23,388 nucleotides of DNA from the NCBI GenBank assembly GCA_963575745.1, contig CAUYUJ010015842.1, positions 286,030 to 309,417 on the forward strand, written 5' to 3'. Each line of letters starts with the position of its first letter. Within the stretch, counting starts at the first letter, position 1. The notes beneath the pieces are model-generated. The model was not told the DNA's origin, did no database searches, and was given only the letters and a program-made list of their open reading frames with translations. This DNA is from Prorocentrum cordatum (Eukaryota; Sar; Dinophyceae; Prorocentrales; Prorocentraceae). Below are positions 7,886 through 16,389 of the stretch, piece by piece. Position numbers and translations under genes: made by a program.

Positions 7886-8352
7886 GATAAAGATCTCCGC
7901 GGCGCGCGCCCACGGGGGATCCCGGCCTCCTCTGCCCCGCGGAGCGGCTCTCCGTATCCCCAAGCGTCCCTGGTGCACTGCCCTGGCTCGGCGCCTCCGA
8001 AGGTTTTTATGTTTTGCAACCGGTGTGCGCTCGGCAAGCCGCGGCCGACCTGTGGGGCGGGCGAGGGCCTCGAAGGAGTTCGCCGACGCGCTCCCGGGGG
8101 AGGCCCGACGAGGCAAGCGCGGGACCCCCGAAGCCCCGACGACGCAGATCGCAGACCACACCCTGGCGCAACCGCACCCTCTGTAGTCGCCGACCTGGGG
8201 CCAGGAGACAGCCTCCGCGAAGGCCGACCACGACAACGTTGAACAAGTGGCCATCGCGTTTGCATGTTTGGCGCCCGTATATGAGAGCCCCTCCCTGCCT
8301 ATGAGACGTTACTCCATAGATTCCAGCAGCCTGACTTGCATGGAGGGGGGAG
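7886..8352. other. open in several frames, no gene assigned
   Basis: All minus frames and one plus frame stay open across this GC-rich stretch, and none carries a recognisable motif. High GC alone suppresses stop codons, so no strand can be chosen. Confidence 0.4.
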
Positions 8353-8453
8353 GGCGTGGCGAGGCCCGAAAACAATCTACACTTCACGCATTTCTGGTGG
8401 GACTCGCTTGCAGGCATTTTCGGCCTAGCGCTGTTTGAAAAGGCGGAGGAAGA
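8353..8453 (+). repeat. 100-bp dispersed repeat, copy 1
   Basis: GTGGCGAGGCCCGAA, CACTTCACGCA, CTTGC, CATTTTC and CTGTTTGAAAAGGCGGAGG occur in the same order and spacing at 18826-18929. Identity is moderate, about two thirds by eye. Confidence 0.65.
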
Positions 8454-8749
8454 CTAGAAAGGAATGCCATGGGGATGGGGGGTATGCCGTGGGTGCTAGA
8501 TGCGATGTATGTACACGCGCCTGAGTCTAGCTTGGATCTGAGGGTCGCTCCCTCCCTACGCTCCCCCTCCACCACCTCTTCCCTCCTCCTGCCTACCCAT
8601 CTCCTCCCTTCCCGTACCCTCCACCTCCTCCTCCTCCTCCTCCAGCACTTCCGCTCCCGCCCTCCTCCTGCCCTCCCCGTCCTGGAGTCCTCTTACCTCC
8701 CCCCTCCTTTCAAACCCTGCCCCCCTTGCCCTCCTCCCCTGCGCCCCTA

Positions 8750-8897
8750 GGGGAACAAAAAAGTCACATAAACATAAAAACTCGGAGGGCCGCGCGGATT
8801 TCTCGGATCGGCGCTGGATCCCCCCCCCCCTGGCGCGCGGAGCGCGCCCCGCGCGGAGCTCCGAGCTTTTATGTTTATGTGACTTTTTGCTCCCCGA
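8750..8897. mobile_element. short inverted-repeat element (MITE-like)
   Basis: Left end GGGGAACAAAAAAGTCACAT continues AAACATAAAAACTCGGAG; the right end reverse-complemented reads GGGGAGCAAAAAGTCACAT then AAACATAAAAGCTCGGAG. Arms of about 40 bp are nearly identical and AT-rich. The core is GC-rich, with a second palindrome GGCGCGCGGAGCGCGCC. There is no coding capacity. No target duplication is clear. Confidence 0.8.
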
Positions 8898-8952
8898 CCG
8901 CTGATGTTGCAAAGCCGCGGCCGAGCGTTCACCTGTTGATGTTGCAAGAAAC

Positions 8953-9190
8953 CTCCTCCTCCTCCTCCTCCTCCTCCTCCTCCTCCTCCTTCTCCTCCTC
9001 CTCCTCCTCCTCCTCCTCCTCCTCCTCCTCCTCCTCCTCCTCCTCCTCCTCCTCCTCCCCTCCCTCCTCCTCCTCCTCCTCCTCCTCCTCTCCTCTCCGT
9101 CTCCTCCTCCTCATCATCATCATCCTCCTCCCCCTCCTCCCCCTCCTCCCCATTGCCCTCCTCCCCTGCCCCCCCCTCCCTCCCCCCACC
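8953..9190 (+). repeat. long (CTC)n array with degenerate C/T tail
   Basis: CTC triplets run from 8953 to about 9110 with a few TTC, CCC and TCTC breaks, then CATCATCATCAT and a C-rich tail. It is preceded by two GATGTTGCAA direct repeats (about 8904 and 8937). Confidence 0.95.
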
Positions 9191-9352
9191 CCCCCTCGCC
9201 GTTCGGTGCAGGGTCATGGGCGTCTGCCGGTACAGCGGCCGCGGCCAGGAGTCGCGCCTCTCGGGGCGGGGAGGCGGTCCGCCGAGGAGGGGCTCGGCGG
9301 CGGGTTGCCCTCCGTGCGCTCTCTGCTGCGGGGCGCACGGGGACATACGACT

Positions 9353-9400
9353 ACTAGATGTCCTCCTTGGAGGCGCGCGTCCGACCCGGACATCTGGTAA
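9353..9400 (+). mobile_element. end fragment of a repeat family seen at 20.67 kb
   Basis: GGAGGCGCGCGTCCGACCCG then GACATCTGGTA closely matches GGAGGCGCGCGCCCGACCCG then AACATCTAGTA near 20683-20713. Only the terminal 45 bp is present, so this is a truncated copy abutting the AT-rich frame that follows. Confidence 0.65.
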
Positions 9401-9401
9401 T

Positions 9402-9612
9402 GCGGGATGTCGATTCATTAAAAAATGAAACAGAACGATTAAAAAGTAGTCTTCTGCTATGTCTGTACAGTTTTCTGACTGGAGGAGAACGATTTAAACG
9501 TATCCCAGCAAAGCGACCTAACAGCGATGTGTATAAGGATATCTGGAAGCATTCCCCTGAAGATTCAGGTGATAATCCAATTGTAGAATTCTGCTGTTCT
9601 CGCATTCGCAGT
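9402..9612 (+). CDS. AT-rich reading frame, possible foreign or exon fragment
   Basis: The plus frame MRDVDSLKNETERLKSSLLL continues through LCLYSFLTGGERFKRIPAKR, PNSDVYKDIWKHSPEDSGDN and PIVEFCC. Residue use is balanced and protein-like, and third positions are mostly A or T (TTA, AAA, AAT, GAA, GAT), unlike everything around it. The frame stays open to 9699, but from about 9600 it enters GCATTCGCAGTC repeats, so the real segment ends near there. CAG|GTGATA near 9570 could be a splice donor. No family is recognised. It may be an exon, a horizontally acquired piece or a relic of a mobile element. Confidence 0.4.
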
Positions 9613-9822
9613 CGCATTCGCAATGACAGTCGCAGTGGCAACGGCCTTAGGATCCAATGGAATCCTAAGGATCCCCAGGGATCCCTCAAGCATCCTTAGG
9701 TATCCGTAGGAATCCGTAGCAATCCTTAGGAAACCTTAGGAATCCTTAGGAGTCCTGATTCCTAGCGATTCCTAGGGATTCTTAAGGATTCCTGGGGAAT
9801 CCTAAGAATTCCGAAGGATTCG
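9600..9822. repeat. degenerate AATCCTTAGG array that inverts midway
   Basis: Begins with GCATTCGCAGTC units, then repeated AATCCTTAGG or AATCCGTAGG decamers up to about 9755, then the reverse complement form GATTCCTAGG or GGATTCCT to 9822. The two halves could pair into an imperfect hairpin. Confidence 0.8.
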
Positions 9823-9827
9823 CCTGC

Positions 9828-10288
9828 CTCGGCCTCAGCCTCAGCCTGCCTCAGCCTCAGCCTGCCTCGGCCTCAGCCTTAGCCTGTCTCAGCCTCAGCC
9901 TGCCTCAGCCGCAGCCTCAGCCTGCCTCAGCCTCAGCCTGCATCAGCCTCAGCCTCAGCCTGCCTCAGCCGCAGCTTCCCTCAGCCCCAGCCTGTGCCTC
10001 AGCCTCAGCCTCAGCCTGCCTCAGATTCAGCCTCAGCCTCAGCCTGCCTCGGCTTGCCTCAGTCTCAGCCTCAGCCTGCCTCGGCCTCAGCCTCAGCCTC
10101 AGCCTGCCTCAGCCTCGGCGTCAGCCTGCCTCAGCCTCAGCCTGCATCAGCCTCAGCCTCAGCCTCAGCCTGCCTCAGCCTCAGCCTGCTGCGCTCCCGC
10201 ATACTCCTGCGGCCTCAGCCTGCATCAGCCTCAGCCTGCATCAACCCCAGCCTCAGCCTCAGCCTCAGCCTGCCTCAGCCTCAGCCGC
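9828..10288 (+). repeat. CCTCAG hexamer array
   Basis: Hexamers CCTCAG with a higher-order pattern in which every second to fourth unit is followed by CCTGC. Frames through it give PQPQPASASAS-type peptides, which are repeat translations. A short non-repeat insertion (GCTGCGCTCCCGCATACTCC) sits near 10190-10210. Confidence 0.95.
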
Positions 10289-10290
10289 AC

Positions 10291-10601
10291 CTCCGATGGC
10301 GCCGAGGTGGCTCCTGTGTGTACCTGCACCCACGGAACTCACCTCCGATGGCGCCGAGGTGGCTCCCGTGCGTACCTGCGCGCACGGAACGCTTCTCCGA
10401 TGGCGCCGAGGTGGTTCCCGTGCGTACCTGCACGCACGGAACGCACCTCCGATGGCGCCGAGGTGGCTCCCGTGCGTACCTGCACGCACGGAACGCACCT
10501 TTGATGGCGCCGAGGTGGCTCCCGTGCGTGCCTGCACGCACGGAACGCACCTCCGATGGCGCCGAGGTGGCTCCCGTGCGTACCTGCACGCACGGAATGA
10601 A
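10291..10601 (+). repeat. 52-bp tandem repeat, six copies
   Basis: Units start at 10291, 10343, 10395, 10447, 10499 and 10551. Each reads CTCCGATGGCGCCGAGGTGG, then CTCCCGTGCGTACCTGCACG, then CACGGAACGCAC. Copies 3, 4 and 6 are nearly identical; copies 1 and 5 have several substitutions. Since 52 is 3n+1, a single frame reads three different peptides in rotation, and both strands stay open throughout. Confidence 0.95.
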
Positions 10602-10639
10602 CTCCGCCAGATTCTCCCGGTTTCTGCCGGCTTCCGCCC

Positions 10640-10964
10640 GGACCCCCCTGGAGTGTCATGATGCTCTCTCTCTTTTGACCCTACTAGAAACCTATCAGCA
10701 CAAGCTGTTAGGTAAAAAATAATGTTCCAGCCCGCGGCCGGTTTTTTCTAATCGTCATCCCGGGCGCCGCCGCGTGAACACGAACCCCGGTCATTTATTA
10801 ATCGTCATCGTCCATTACAGGGAAGTTTTTAATACATAGGACCTTTGAACACATCGCTAAAAAACATGATGGCTGTATATAAATAGATGTATGCATGAAC
10901 TCATCGTTGTTTTCCATACTAAATCCCTACATTTAAAATGCATGATCCGCACGCGGAGCATGTA
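10640..10964. other. AT-rich stretch, no gene
   Basis: Markedly AT-richer than its neighbours, with two TAATCGTCAT motifs (about 10749 and 10799). No open frame of note and no recognisable RNA. It may be an old insertion. Confidence 0.5.
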
Positions 10965-11130
10965 CTAAAAACGGCACTGTACACCCATCTTGTAGTATAA
11001 CATCGTTTCCTGAGCGGTGTGGCCAACAAAACGCGCCCGCCACGTCGCAGATACTAGAAGATTTCTCGGTGCGCGCGTCGCCCCCAGGGGGGCGACGCAC
11101 GTATAGTATGAACCTGTTGGGGTGGCGCCG
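10965..11130 (+). mobile_element. dispersed repeat related to 20.70-20.85 kb
   Basis: CTGAGCGGTGTGGCCA, CGCCCGCCACG, CGCAGA, AAGATTTCTCGGTGCGCGCG and TCGCCC...GGGG occur in the same order and spacing at 20735-20825 (GAGCGGTTTGGCCA, CGCCCGCCACG, CGCATAGA, AAGATTTCTTGGTGCGCGCG). The CGTCGCCCCC-GGGGGGCGACG pair forms a hairpin near the right end. Confidence 0.75.
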
Positions 11131-11360
11131 ATGCCGGATCCTGTTTGCCACCCGCGGCCAAGGAAACCGATCCGGCCAAGGACATCGATCACCGATCACG
11201 GCGCTGTCCCTCTTCATGCCGCCCCAGGGCAGGCGGCGGGCGATGGATGGGGGGGGGGCTGGGCCGTCCGAAAGCTGGCACAATTTAGTGAGTGGTCAGT
11301 GGTCACATGAGAATCCGTTAGTCGTGCATACCGATTGCGCACATTTCCCCCGAACAAGAC

Positions 11361-11585
11361 ATGGACAAGTCGACAGCACCGCCCGTTGCCGAATGCACGC
11401 CCCCAGTGGAAGCACCGAGAGATGGCCACCCCGACGCCCCGCAGCCCAAAGTTGGCGGACGACCTCGAGGGAAGGCAGCGCGGAGTGTTGCGAAGGAGGC
11501 GCCCGCTTTTGCGAGGGGCCCTCCGCTTCTGTCTCCGTCAACTTTGGCGTGCGGCCTTCTCTCTCTCTCTCTCTGCCAGCAGTGA
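11361..11585 (+). CDS. small frame with AT-hook-like motif, uncertain
   Basis: An ATG at 11361 in AAGACATGGACAAG context starts a 74-residue frame: MDKSTAPPVAECTPPVEAPR, then DGHPDAPQPKV, GGRPRGKAARSVAKEAPAF and a Leu/Ser-rich end. GGRPRGK resembles an AT-hook core (GRP flanked by basic residues). The 3' end is the CT run ending CTGCCAGCAG, which looks more like a splice acceptor than coding sequence. No homologue is recognised and the frame could be chance. Confidence 0.25.
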   Translation: MDKSTAPPVAECTPPVEAPRDGHPDAPQPKVGGRPRGKAARSVAKEAPAFARGPPLLSPSTLACGLLSLSLCQQ

Positions 11586-12205
11586 TGCACGGACGAAGAG
11601 AGCTCGGGCCCACGCAGTCGGGCACGAGGGGGAGGAGACAGCCGCGGCCAGATGACGACGATGACGACTGTTTGCCACGGCATGCGCTCTCTGCGTCTGC
11701 CAGCCTCGCGCCACGCGGAGCGGGCCTCCGCCGCCGCAGCACCACCGCGGAAGCGGCGGCGGGAACGTCGTCAAGCGCAGGGGGGGGGGCCCTCGTGGGC
11801 CCGAAGAGGGTGGGCAAGTTTGACCCAGGAAGGCTTGAACCCCAAGTGGGGCAGTAGAAGAAGTGTATACATATATCTATAAAGAGAGAGAGAGAGAGGG
11901 AAAAAGTAAAGAGAGAGAGAGAGAGACACAACAACGAAGAGAGATGGAGGGAGAGGAGGCAGAAGCAGAGGCCGAGACAGATGCAGCGAGATGGAGCCCG
12001 CACATCTCACGGGGCCGAGAAAGCTCAGAGCTTATAGCAAGCAACCGAGCTATCAAGCTATCTCTGCCAGCAGTGAAGCACGAACGACAAAAGCTCGAGC
12101 CTCTGCAGTGAGGCTCGAGGAAGAGTAGGCGGCCGCAGTCAGCTGACGGCGATGACGGAGGCTTGCCACGAAGTGCGCTTGCCGCGTCTGGCATACTTCG
12201 CGGGA
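11562..12205 (+). repeat. direct duplication of a ~150-bp block
   Basis: Copy 1 spans about 11562-11720 and copy 2 about 12053-12205. They share, in order, CTCTGCCAGCAGTGA, GCACG(G/A)ACGA, GCTCG, AGCCGCGGCCAGATGACG against GGCCGCAGTCAGCTGACG, TTGCCACG, and a GCGTCTG(G/C)CA-CTTCGCG-like end. Copies are clearly diverged and separated by about 490 bp containing GA-rich sequence. Confidence 0.7.
11881..11945 (+). repeat. (GA)n microsatellite
   Basis: GAGAGAGAGAG runs interrupted by GGAAAAAGTAAA, sitting between the two copies of the direct duplication. Confidence 0.9.
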
Positions 12206-12505
12206 CCAACTCCGTAGGGAACCCGGGAATGTGAGTGGGCGGCGAGGTAAAGAGGTAGTTAGACTGGCTTGACGTCAGCAGGCTGGCTCCCTGCCCGCCC
12301 GCAACCCTCGGCTCCGATGCAGGCCATCGCGGTGTCACCTCCGACCCACTTCGTCTTGCAGGCCGCGCAAGGGAGAAAGAGCAGTGCTCAGGAGCAGAGG
12401 GCCTGGTTGGATCCAGCAGGGAAGATGATTCCCCGCGACTCCCGGGCTAGGTCCTGCAGTAGCGACTACAGGCGGTCCACCGCCATACCGCGCGAAGAAA
12501 CTCAA
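12206..12505. other. no gene recognised
   Basis: Mixed-composition sequence between the direct duplication and the next degenerate array. No motif or repeat recognised. Confidence 0.5.
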
Positions 12506-13005
12506 AGTCTAAAAAAACACTAGAAACTCGATGCCCAAATCTACGAAAATCTCAAGCTCCGAAAACATGAAAAAACTATAAGCCCAAACCTGCGAAAATC
12601 TCAAGTCCACCAACACATCAACGCATCTCGAAGCCAAAACCTGGAATATCTCGAAGCCTCAAACACATCGAAAGCAGCACAAGCCAAAGCCTGGGAGCAT
12701 CTCAAACTCTGAATATCTAAACCAAAGCCTGGGGAGCAAAACTCAAACCAAACGAACACTTGAAAACGAAACTTTAAGTCAACTAAACACGCAGAACCGA
12801 TTCGGGGAGAAACGAAACGCTTAACAACTCTTGAAACATCTGGAACATTCTAAACGCGTGAGAACGTTGAACAACTGTTAAACAACTCTAAAGCAACTCT
12901 AACAACTCTGACAGTCTCTGCCGCCAGACAAACTCTTAAAACAACTCTGGCACATACCACGCGGCCTCGGACAATCAAAACAACTCAGAATAATATCTAA
13001 AACAA
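12506..13005 (+). repeat. directional degenerate AACTCTAAAAC array
   Basis: About 500 bp of degenerate units such as AAATCTCAAG, AACTCTAAA and AACAACTCT, A- and C-rich on the plus strand and poor in G. It is not a perfect tandem repeat and contains no open frame. Confidence 0.75.
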
Positions 13006-13014
13006 TCCGACCGT

Positions 13015-13197
13015 GTTGTGTTACGGTTTGAAGCGCGCGTATGTTTTTCGATGTCTCAGCGTCAGGTGTTTCTGGATTTTCGGTTTCAAGTTTTCTTCGG
13101 GGGTCGAAATTGTTCCATGTTTTGGCGTGCAGTTGTTGTTTGGTTGTTTTTTTTTGGGGGGGGGGCAGCTTTTTGGTTTAGATATTGTTTCTTCTAA
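13015..13197 (+). other. T/G-rich stretch with homopolymer runs
   Basis: The composition switches abruptly to T- and G-rich sequence with long T and G runs (about 13147-13166). The plus frame is Phe/Gly/Leu-rich and looks compositional. Confidence 0.5.
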
Positions 13198-15208
13198 TTG
13201 TTTTTTTGGGGGGTTCGAGTTTCCTGCTGGAGATGTTCCCGAAAGATGCTGTCTCGGTGGACCTCCTGTATTAGAATTGCCGAACCTGGCTCCAAGGCGT
13301 CGAACATGATCCTGAACGACTCCAGGGCTTCGCCCCGCTCCCGCCACGCAGGCGCGACCTCCTCCGGGGCACCGCGAGGCATGGCCCCTCGGCCCCCCGT
13401 CGACGCCCAGCGGGCGGTCGAGGGCGGGCAGCTCGGGCTGGCGCCTGGCTGGGCTGCGCTACTGAATTTGGGGCCGCCCTCTGAGCTCCCACACTCGGGC
13501 AGGGCGAACCGGGGGGGATAGCAAAGGGGGGGGGTGAGAATCAGCTCGCGTGGCTGACTTTCCGAGCGCCTCCCGGCGCGGGGAGGCGCCCATGTAGCGA
13601 AGAATGGGCTCGGCGACGGGACCGAAGCCAGCTGCGTGCAGCAGATGTCGTACCCCCCCCCTTTCCTATCTCCCCCTTCCATTCGGCCCGATCCTACACG
13701 AGTTTGTCGGGCGCGCGGCGACTGCCTGGGGCGAGTTCCAGCATCGCGAGAAGGTAGCCCGCCTTGACGCAACTGGGCTCGGGGAGCCAGGTGGCTTTCG
13801 CGTTGAGGTCCAAGTGCGGCTCTCGAGCGACTTGTTCTGGGGCGAGCTCGCCTTCCATTGAGCAGGGACCGACCGTCTTGGTAGGTCTATAGGCCTACCC
13901 CGACATGCTTTTAGAACCCGAAGCTGTTCTAAGAACCAAAGCCATGTTCTTAAAACGTAGACCCGACGTCTTAAAACCACACCGTCTCAGCCAGGAATGC
14001 TCGAAAAACATTTCGTGCAGGCCACACAAGGTTCTCATATGATTCTTTTTTAAGCCCACAGGCGAGCTAGGACGATTCGCCACTGCTTGATTCCACGGAC
14101 AACTCCCCATTCGCTGCATCCTTCCCCCAGCAGCACCGCGGGACCTCGTCGAGCTCCGCGCCGAACAACCACGGTTGGATCCCAATTATCGGCTCGCGGG
14201 CCACGGCGTCGTCCATCAGCCGCTAGTTGACGACGTCGTTCTGCAACTGCTGCGGCGTTCGCCGCCGCCCGTGCCCTGCCATGGCGGCACAGGCGAACGC
14301 CCTGCGCTCGCCGGGCGACCTGGCCCAGCCGAACACACGCACCGCGTGGATGAGGACAACCTTTCCGCTGACGCCCACTGGCTCCCCTGGAAGGGCAACG
14401 CTGGACGCTGGAACGGCCTCGGGGGCGAAGTGGCGCCACTTGAACGCGCGGGTCACGCCGCTCTTCGAGGCCAGCCGCTGGACGCTGGAATGCCTCGCCA
14501 CACACCACAGTGACAGGCGAGCTGGCCCTTTGTGAATGGGCTGCTTCGCCAGCGGGGGGACCTGAGGCGCTGGCTCCCCTTTCGTCGTGGATGGGGCGCC
14601 CCTCTACTGACAGGGTTTGATTTGGGGAACATCGGCACGCGGCCTCCAGGGCTCTCGACTACTGTCAGGATGCCCTCCACATCGTCCGACGCTCAAAGGA
14701 CAGCGCCGAAGCGCGAGTTCTTCCACGCCTTCTGGCACGTCTCTTCGGCGCGGTCGACTACCCAGGCTTCGAACTTCGCCTTCGCGCGGGCCCGCGGGGT
14801 GGTCTGGCGGACGGGCGTGCCCGTCACCGTCACTGCTTCGAGGAAGGCCGCACGCGAGGTGCCCAGTGCTTCTTGCACGTCAGGGCCCGGACTTTCTTCC
14901 AGCGGGTTGCCGTGGCATTGCCCCCTGGCGGCCATGGGCGCGCGGGCCGCCTCTGCGACGCCTCCGGTCGCGCGCGGCAGCCAATTGCCTCTCATAGCGG
15001 CTTCCTCCAGGAGCTCGGGGCGGGAGTCGGGGTGGGCTGCGCACCAGCTGCCGCACGCGTGAGCCTGCCGCTTGGCGGCCGTGAACGTGGGGGCTGGCGC
15101 GGGCCCCCGCAGGGGTGGGCCGCTGATGCCGCGAGGCGCACCGGGCGGCGCCCGCTTCGAGGGCGACGGCACGAGCATCTTTGGGGGCATGCCCGGCGGG
15201 TGCCGCCT
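13198..15208 (-). pseudogene. broken minus-strand coding region, family unknown
   Basis: Protein-like fragments lie in one direction but in several frames. (a) 15208-14696: KRQAHACGSWCAAHPDSRP, DVQEALGTSRAAFLEAVTVT and AKFEAWVVDRAEETCQKAW, to a TGA at 14695, with the same frame continuing ASDDVEGILTVVESPGGRVP. (b) 14501-14067: SGVTRAFKWRHFAPEAVPAS, SGKVVLIHAVRVFGWA and RTPQQLQNDVVN, a TAG at 14225, then RLMDDAVAREPIIGIQPWLF and GAELDEVPRCCWGKDA. (c) 13858-13694: MEGELAPEQVAREPHLDLN then ATWLPEPSCVKAGYLLAMLE. (d) 13373-13198: APEEVAPAWRERGEALESF then ALEPGSAILIQEVHRDS. It could be a decayed gene, a relic of a mobile element, or exons with unrecognised introns. No function is assigned. Confidence 0.5.
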
Positions 15209-15216
15209 CTGTCCTG

Positions 15217-15383
15217 ACTACCTACCAAACCACCCCAACCCAACCCGAAGACTCGAATTTCGGGTGGGGGGGGGGTACGGGCTTCATATGTGGTTTCTCG
15301 ATGTTCCCCGCCCCCCCCAAAATGGAAATGGAGGGCAAATCGGGGCCTTCGGGTTGGGTTGGGGTGGTTTGGTGGGCGGTGAT
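15217..15383. mobile_element. CCAACCC-ended inverted-repeat element, copy 1
   Basis: Left arm ACCAAACCACCCCAACCCAA then CCCGAAG; the right arm is its near-perfect reverse complement, CTTCGGGTTGGGTTGGGGTG then GTTTGGTGGG. Arms are about 30 bp and the element about 167 bp. The centre contains GAATTTCGGGTGGGGG and GGAAATGGAGGGCAAATC, shared with copy 2. It lies immediately 5' of the broken coding region on the minus strand. No clear target duplication. Confidence 0.85.
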
Positions 15384-15930
15384 GTCCAGGGGGCGGCCCG
15401 CGAGGAGCCGGGGCCGAGCCTGGCCTGCCAGCCGCTCTGGCCGGGGGCGGCTCGGCAGCCGGCGCGGACCCTCCCACCGGGCGTCCTCGCGCAAGGTCCG
15501 TGGCGTCTCCCCGGAGCCCTCCGTCGCCACGGCAAGGGTCGGAGCGCCCCTCGGCCGGCAGCTCCAGGCGGGGCGCGTTCGTAGCACTGCTGAGCAGAGC
15601 CTGGCCATCGCTCGGACGTCCTCATCCTGTGCTTTTTTCGGTCTCGTGCGTGGTTTTGTCGCGAAATGACCAAGGATGCTCGATGGACCTCGCCGAAGGA
15701 AAAATATGCACACGTCCGAGCGATGCCAAGGAGCTGCTGGCGGCTGCTCCCGCTGGTACAGCTGCCGCGGGGCGCGCCGCCGCGTCCTCGGGCAGCGGGG
15801 CCCTCCTCTCGCGGGCTGCTGCCTATGCGCCGAGGGAGGGGACGCCGAGCCTCCTCGCTGCGGCCGCGCATCTTGTGAAATCTTGCAGTTGCAGCCCTCC
15901 AGGACGAGGCGCCGCACCTCGCGCGTCACT
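15384..15930. other. GC-rich spacer between two inverted-repeat elements
   Basis: Open in several frames on the minus strand (for example ARLCSAVLRTRPAWSC), with no recognised motif. It may be part of the same decayed region as the fragments on either side. Confidence 0.35.
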
Positions 15931-16100
15931 GACTACCTACCAGAGCACCCCAACCCAACCCGAAGACCCGAATTTCAGGTTGGGGGGGGTAAGGGTTCCA
16001 CATGTTTTTTTGTCGATGTTTCCCGGCCCCCCCCCCACTGGAAATCGAGGGCAAATCTGAGCCTTCGGGTTGGGTAGGGGTGGTCTGGTGGGTGGTGAGT
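15931..16100. mobile_element. CCAACCC-ended inverted-repeat element, copy 2
   Basis: Left arm GACTACCTACCAGAGCACCC then CAACCCAACCCGAAG; right arm CTTCGGGTTGGGTAGGGGTG then GTCTGGTGGGTGGTGAGTC. The internal sequence aligns along its whole length with copy 1 (GAATTTC-GGT-GGGGGG-ACATG-TTTCTCGATGTT-like, then CCCCCCC, then GGAAAT-GAGGGCAAATC). Confidence 0.85.
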
Positions 16101-16389
16101 CACGCCGCTCTGTTGCGCGAAGTGCGCGAAGATATAAAGGTGCAGCCGACTCTCGCGGCAGAACGTTTCCACCCCGCGTGCCTCCGACAGGACACGGCGA
16201 ACTCCTTCCGGGAAGCGGGTGCACTCTGGAGGCTCCTCAACTATATCCGCGGATGATGGATGGGGTGCCGGCCGTCGCGGCACCGGAGCTCGCCCGCGCT
16301 CGGTTACTGGAGCGGCCTCAGGCCCAGGAAGGAGTCGAGGTCGGGAGGGGCGCCTGCCGTCACGGCGCCGGAGCTCGTCCGCGCTCGGG
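16101..16389 (-). other. tandem GACCTCGACTCCTTCCTGG duplication and open frame
   Basis: On the minus strand a block encoding DFDFFLDVGPLQ-NPSADELRRRDG (about 16425-16360) is followed by a diverged second copy, DLDSFLGLRPLQ then PSAGELRCRDG in a shifted frame (about 16338-16270). Further down, IVEEPPECTRFPEGVRRVL and EARGVETFCRESRLHLYIF continue to the element at 16100. It looks like an internal duplication in a formerly coding region. Confidence 0.4.

Noticed and set aside
9994-10722. 242-residue plus-strand open frame (PQPQPASAS then MAPRWLPCVPARTER)
   Set aside because: It is the translation of the CCTCAG array and the 52-bp tandem repeat; the frame rotation of the 52-bp unit shows no protein-level conservation.
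10885-10900. TATA box at TGTATATAAATAG
   Set aside because: It lies in a generally AT-rich stretch with no downstream gene, and dinoflagellate promoters are not known to rely on TATA.
11361-11585. Firm call of an AT-hook DNA-binding protein
   Set aside because: A single GGRPRGK in a short Pro/Ala-rich frame is weak evidence; it is listed only as an uncertain frame.
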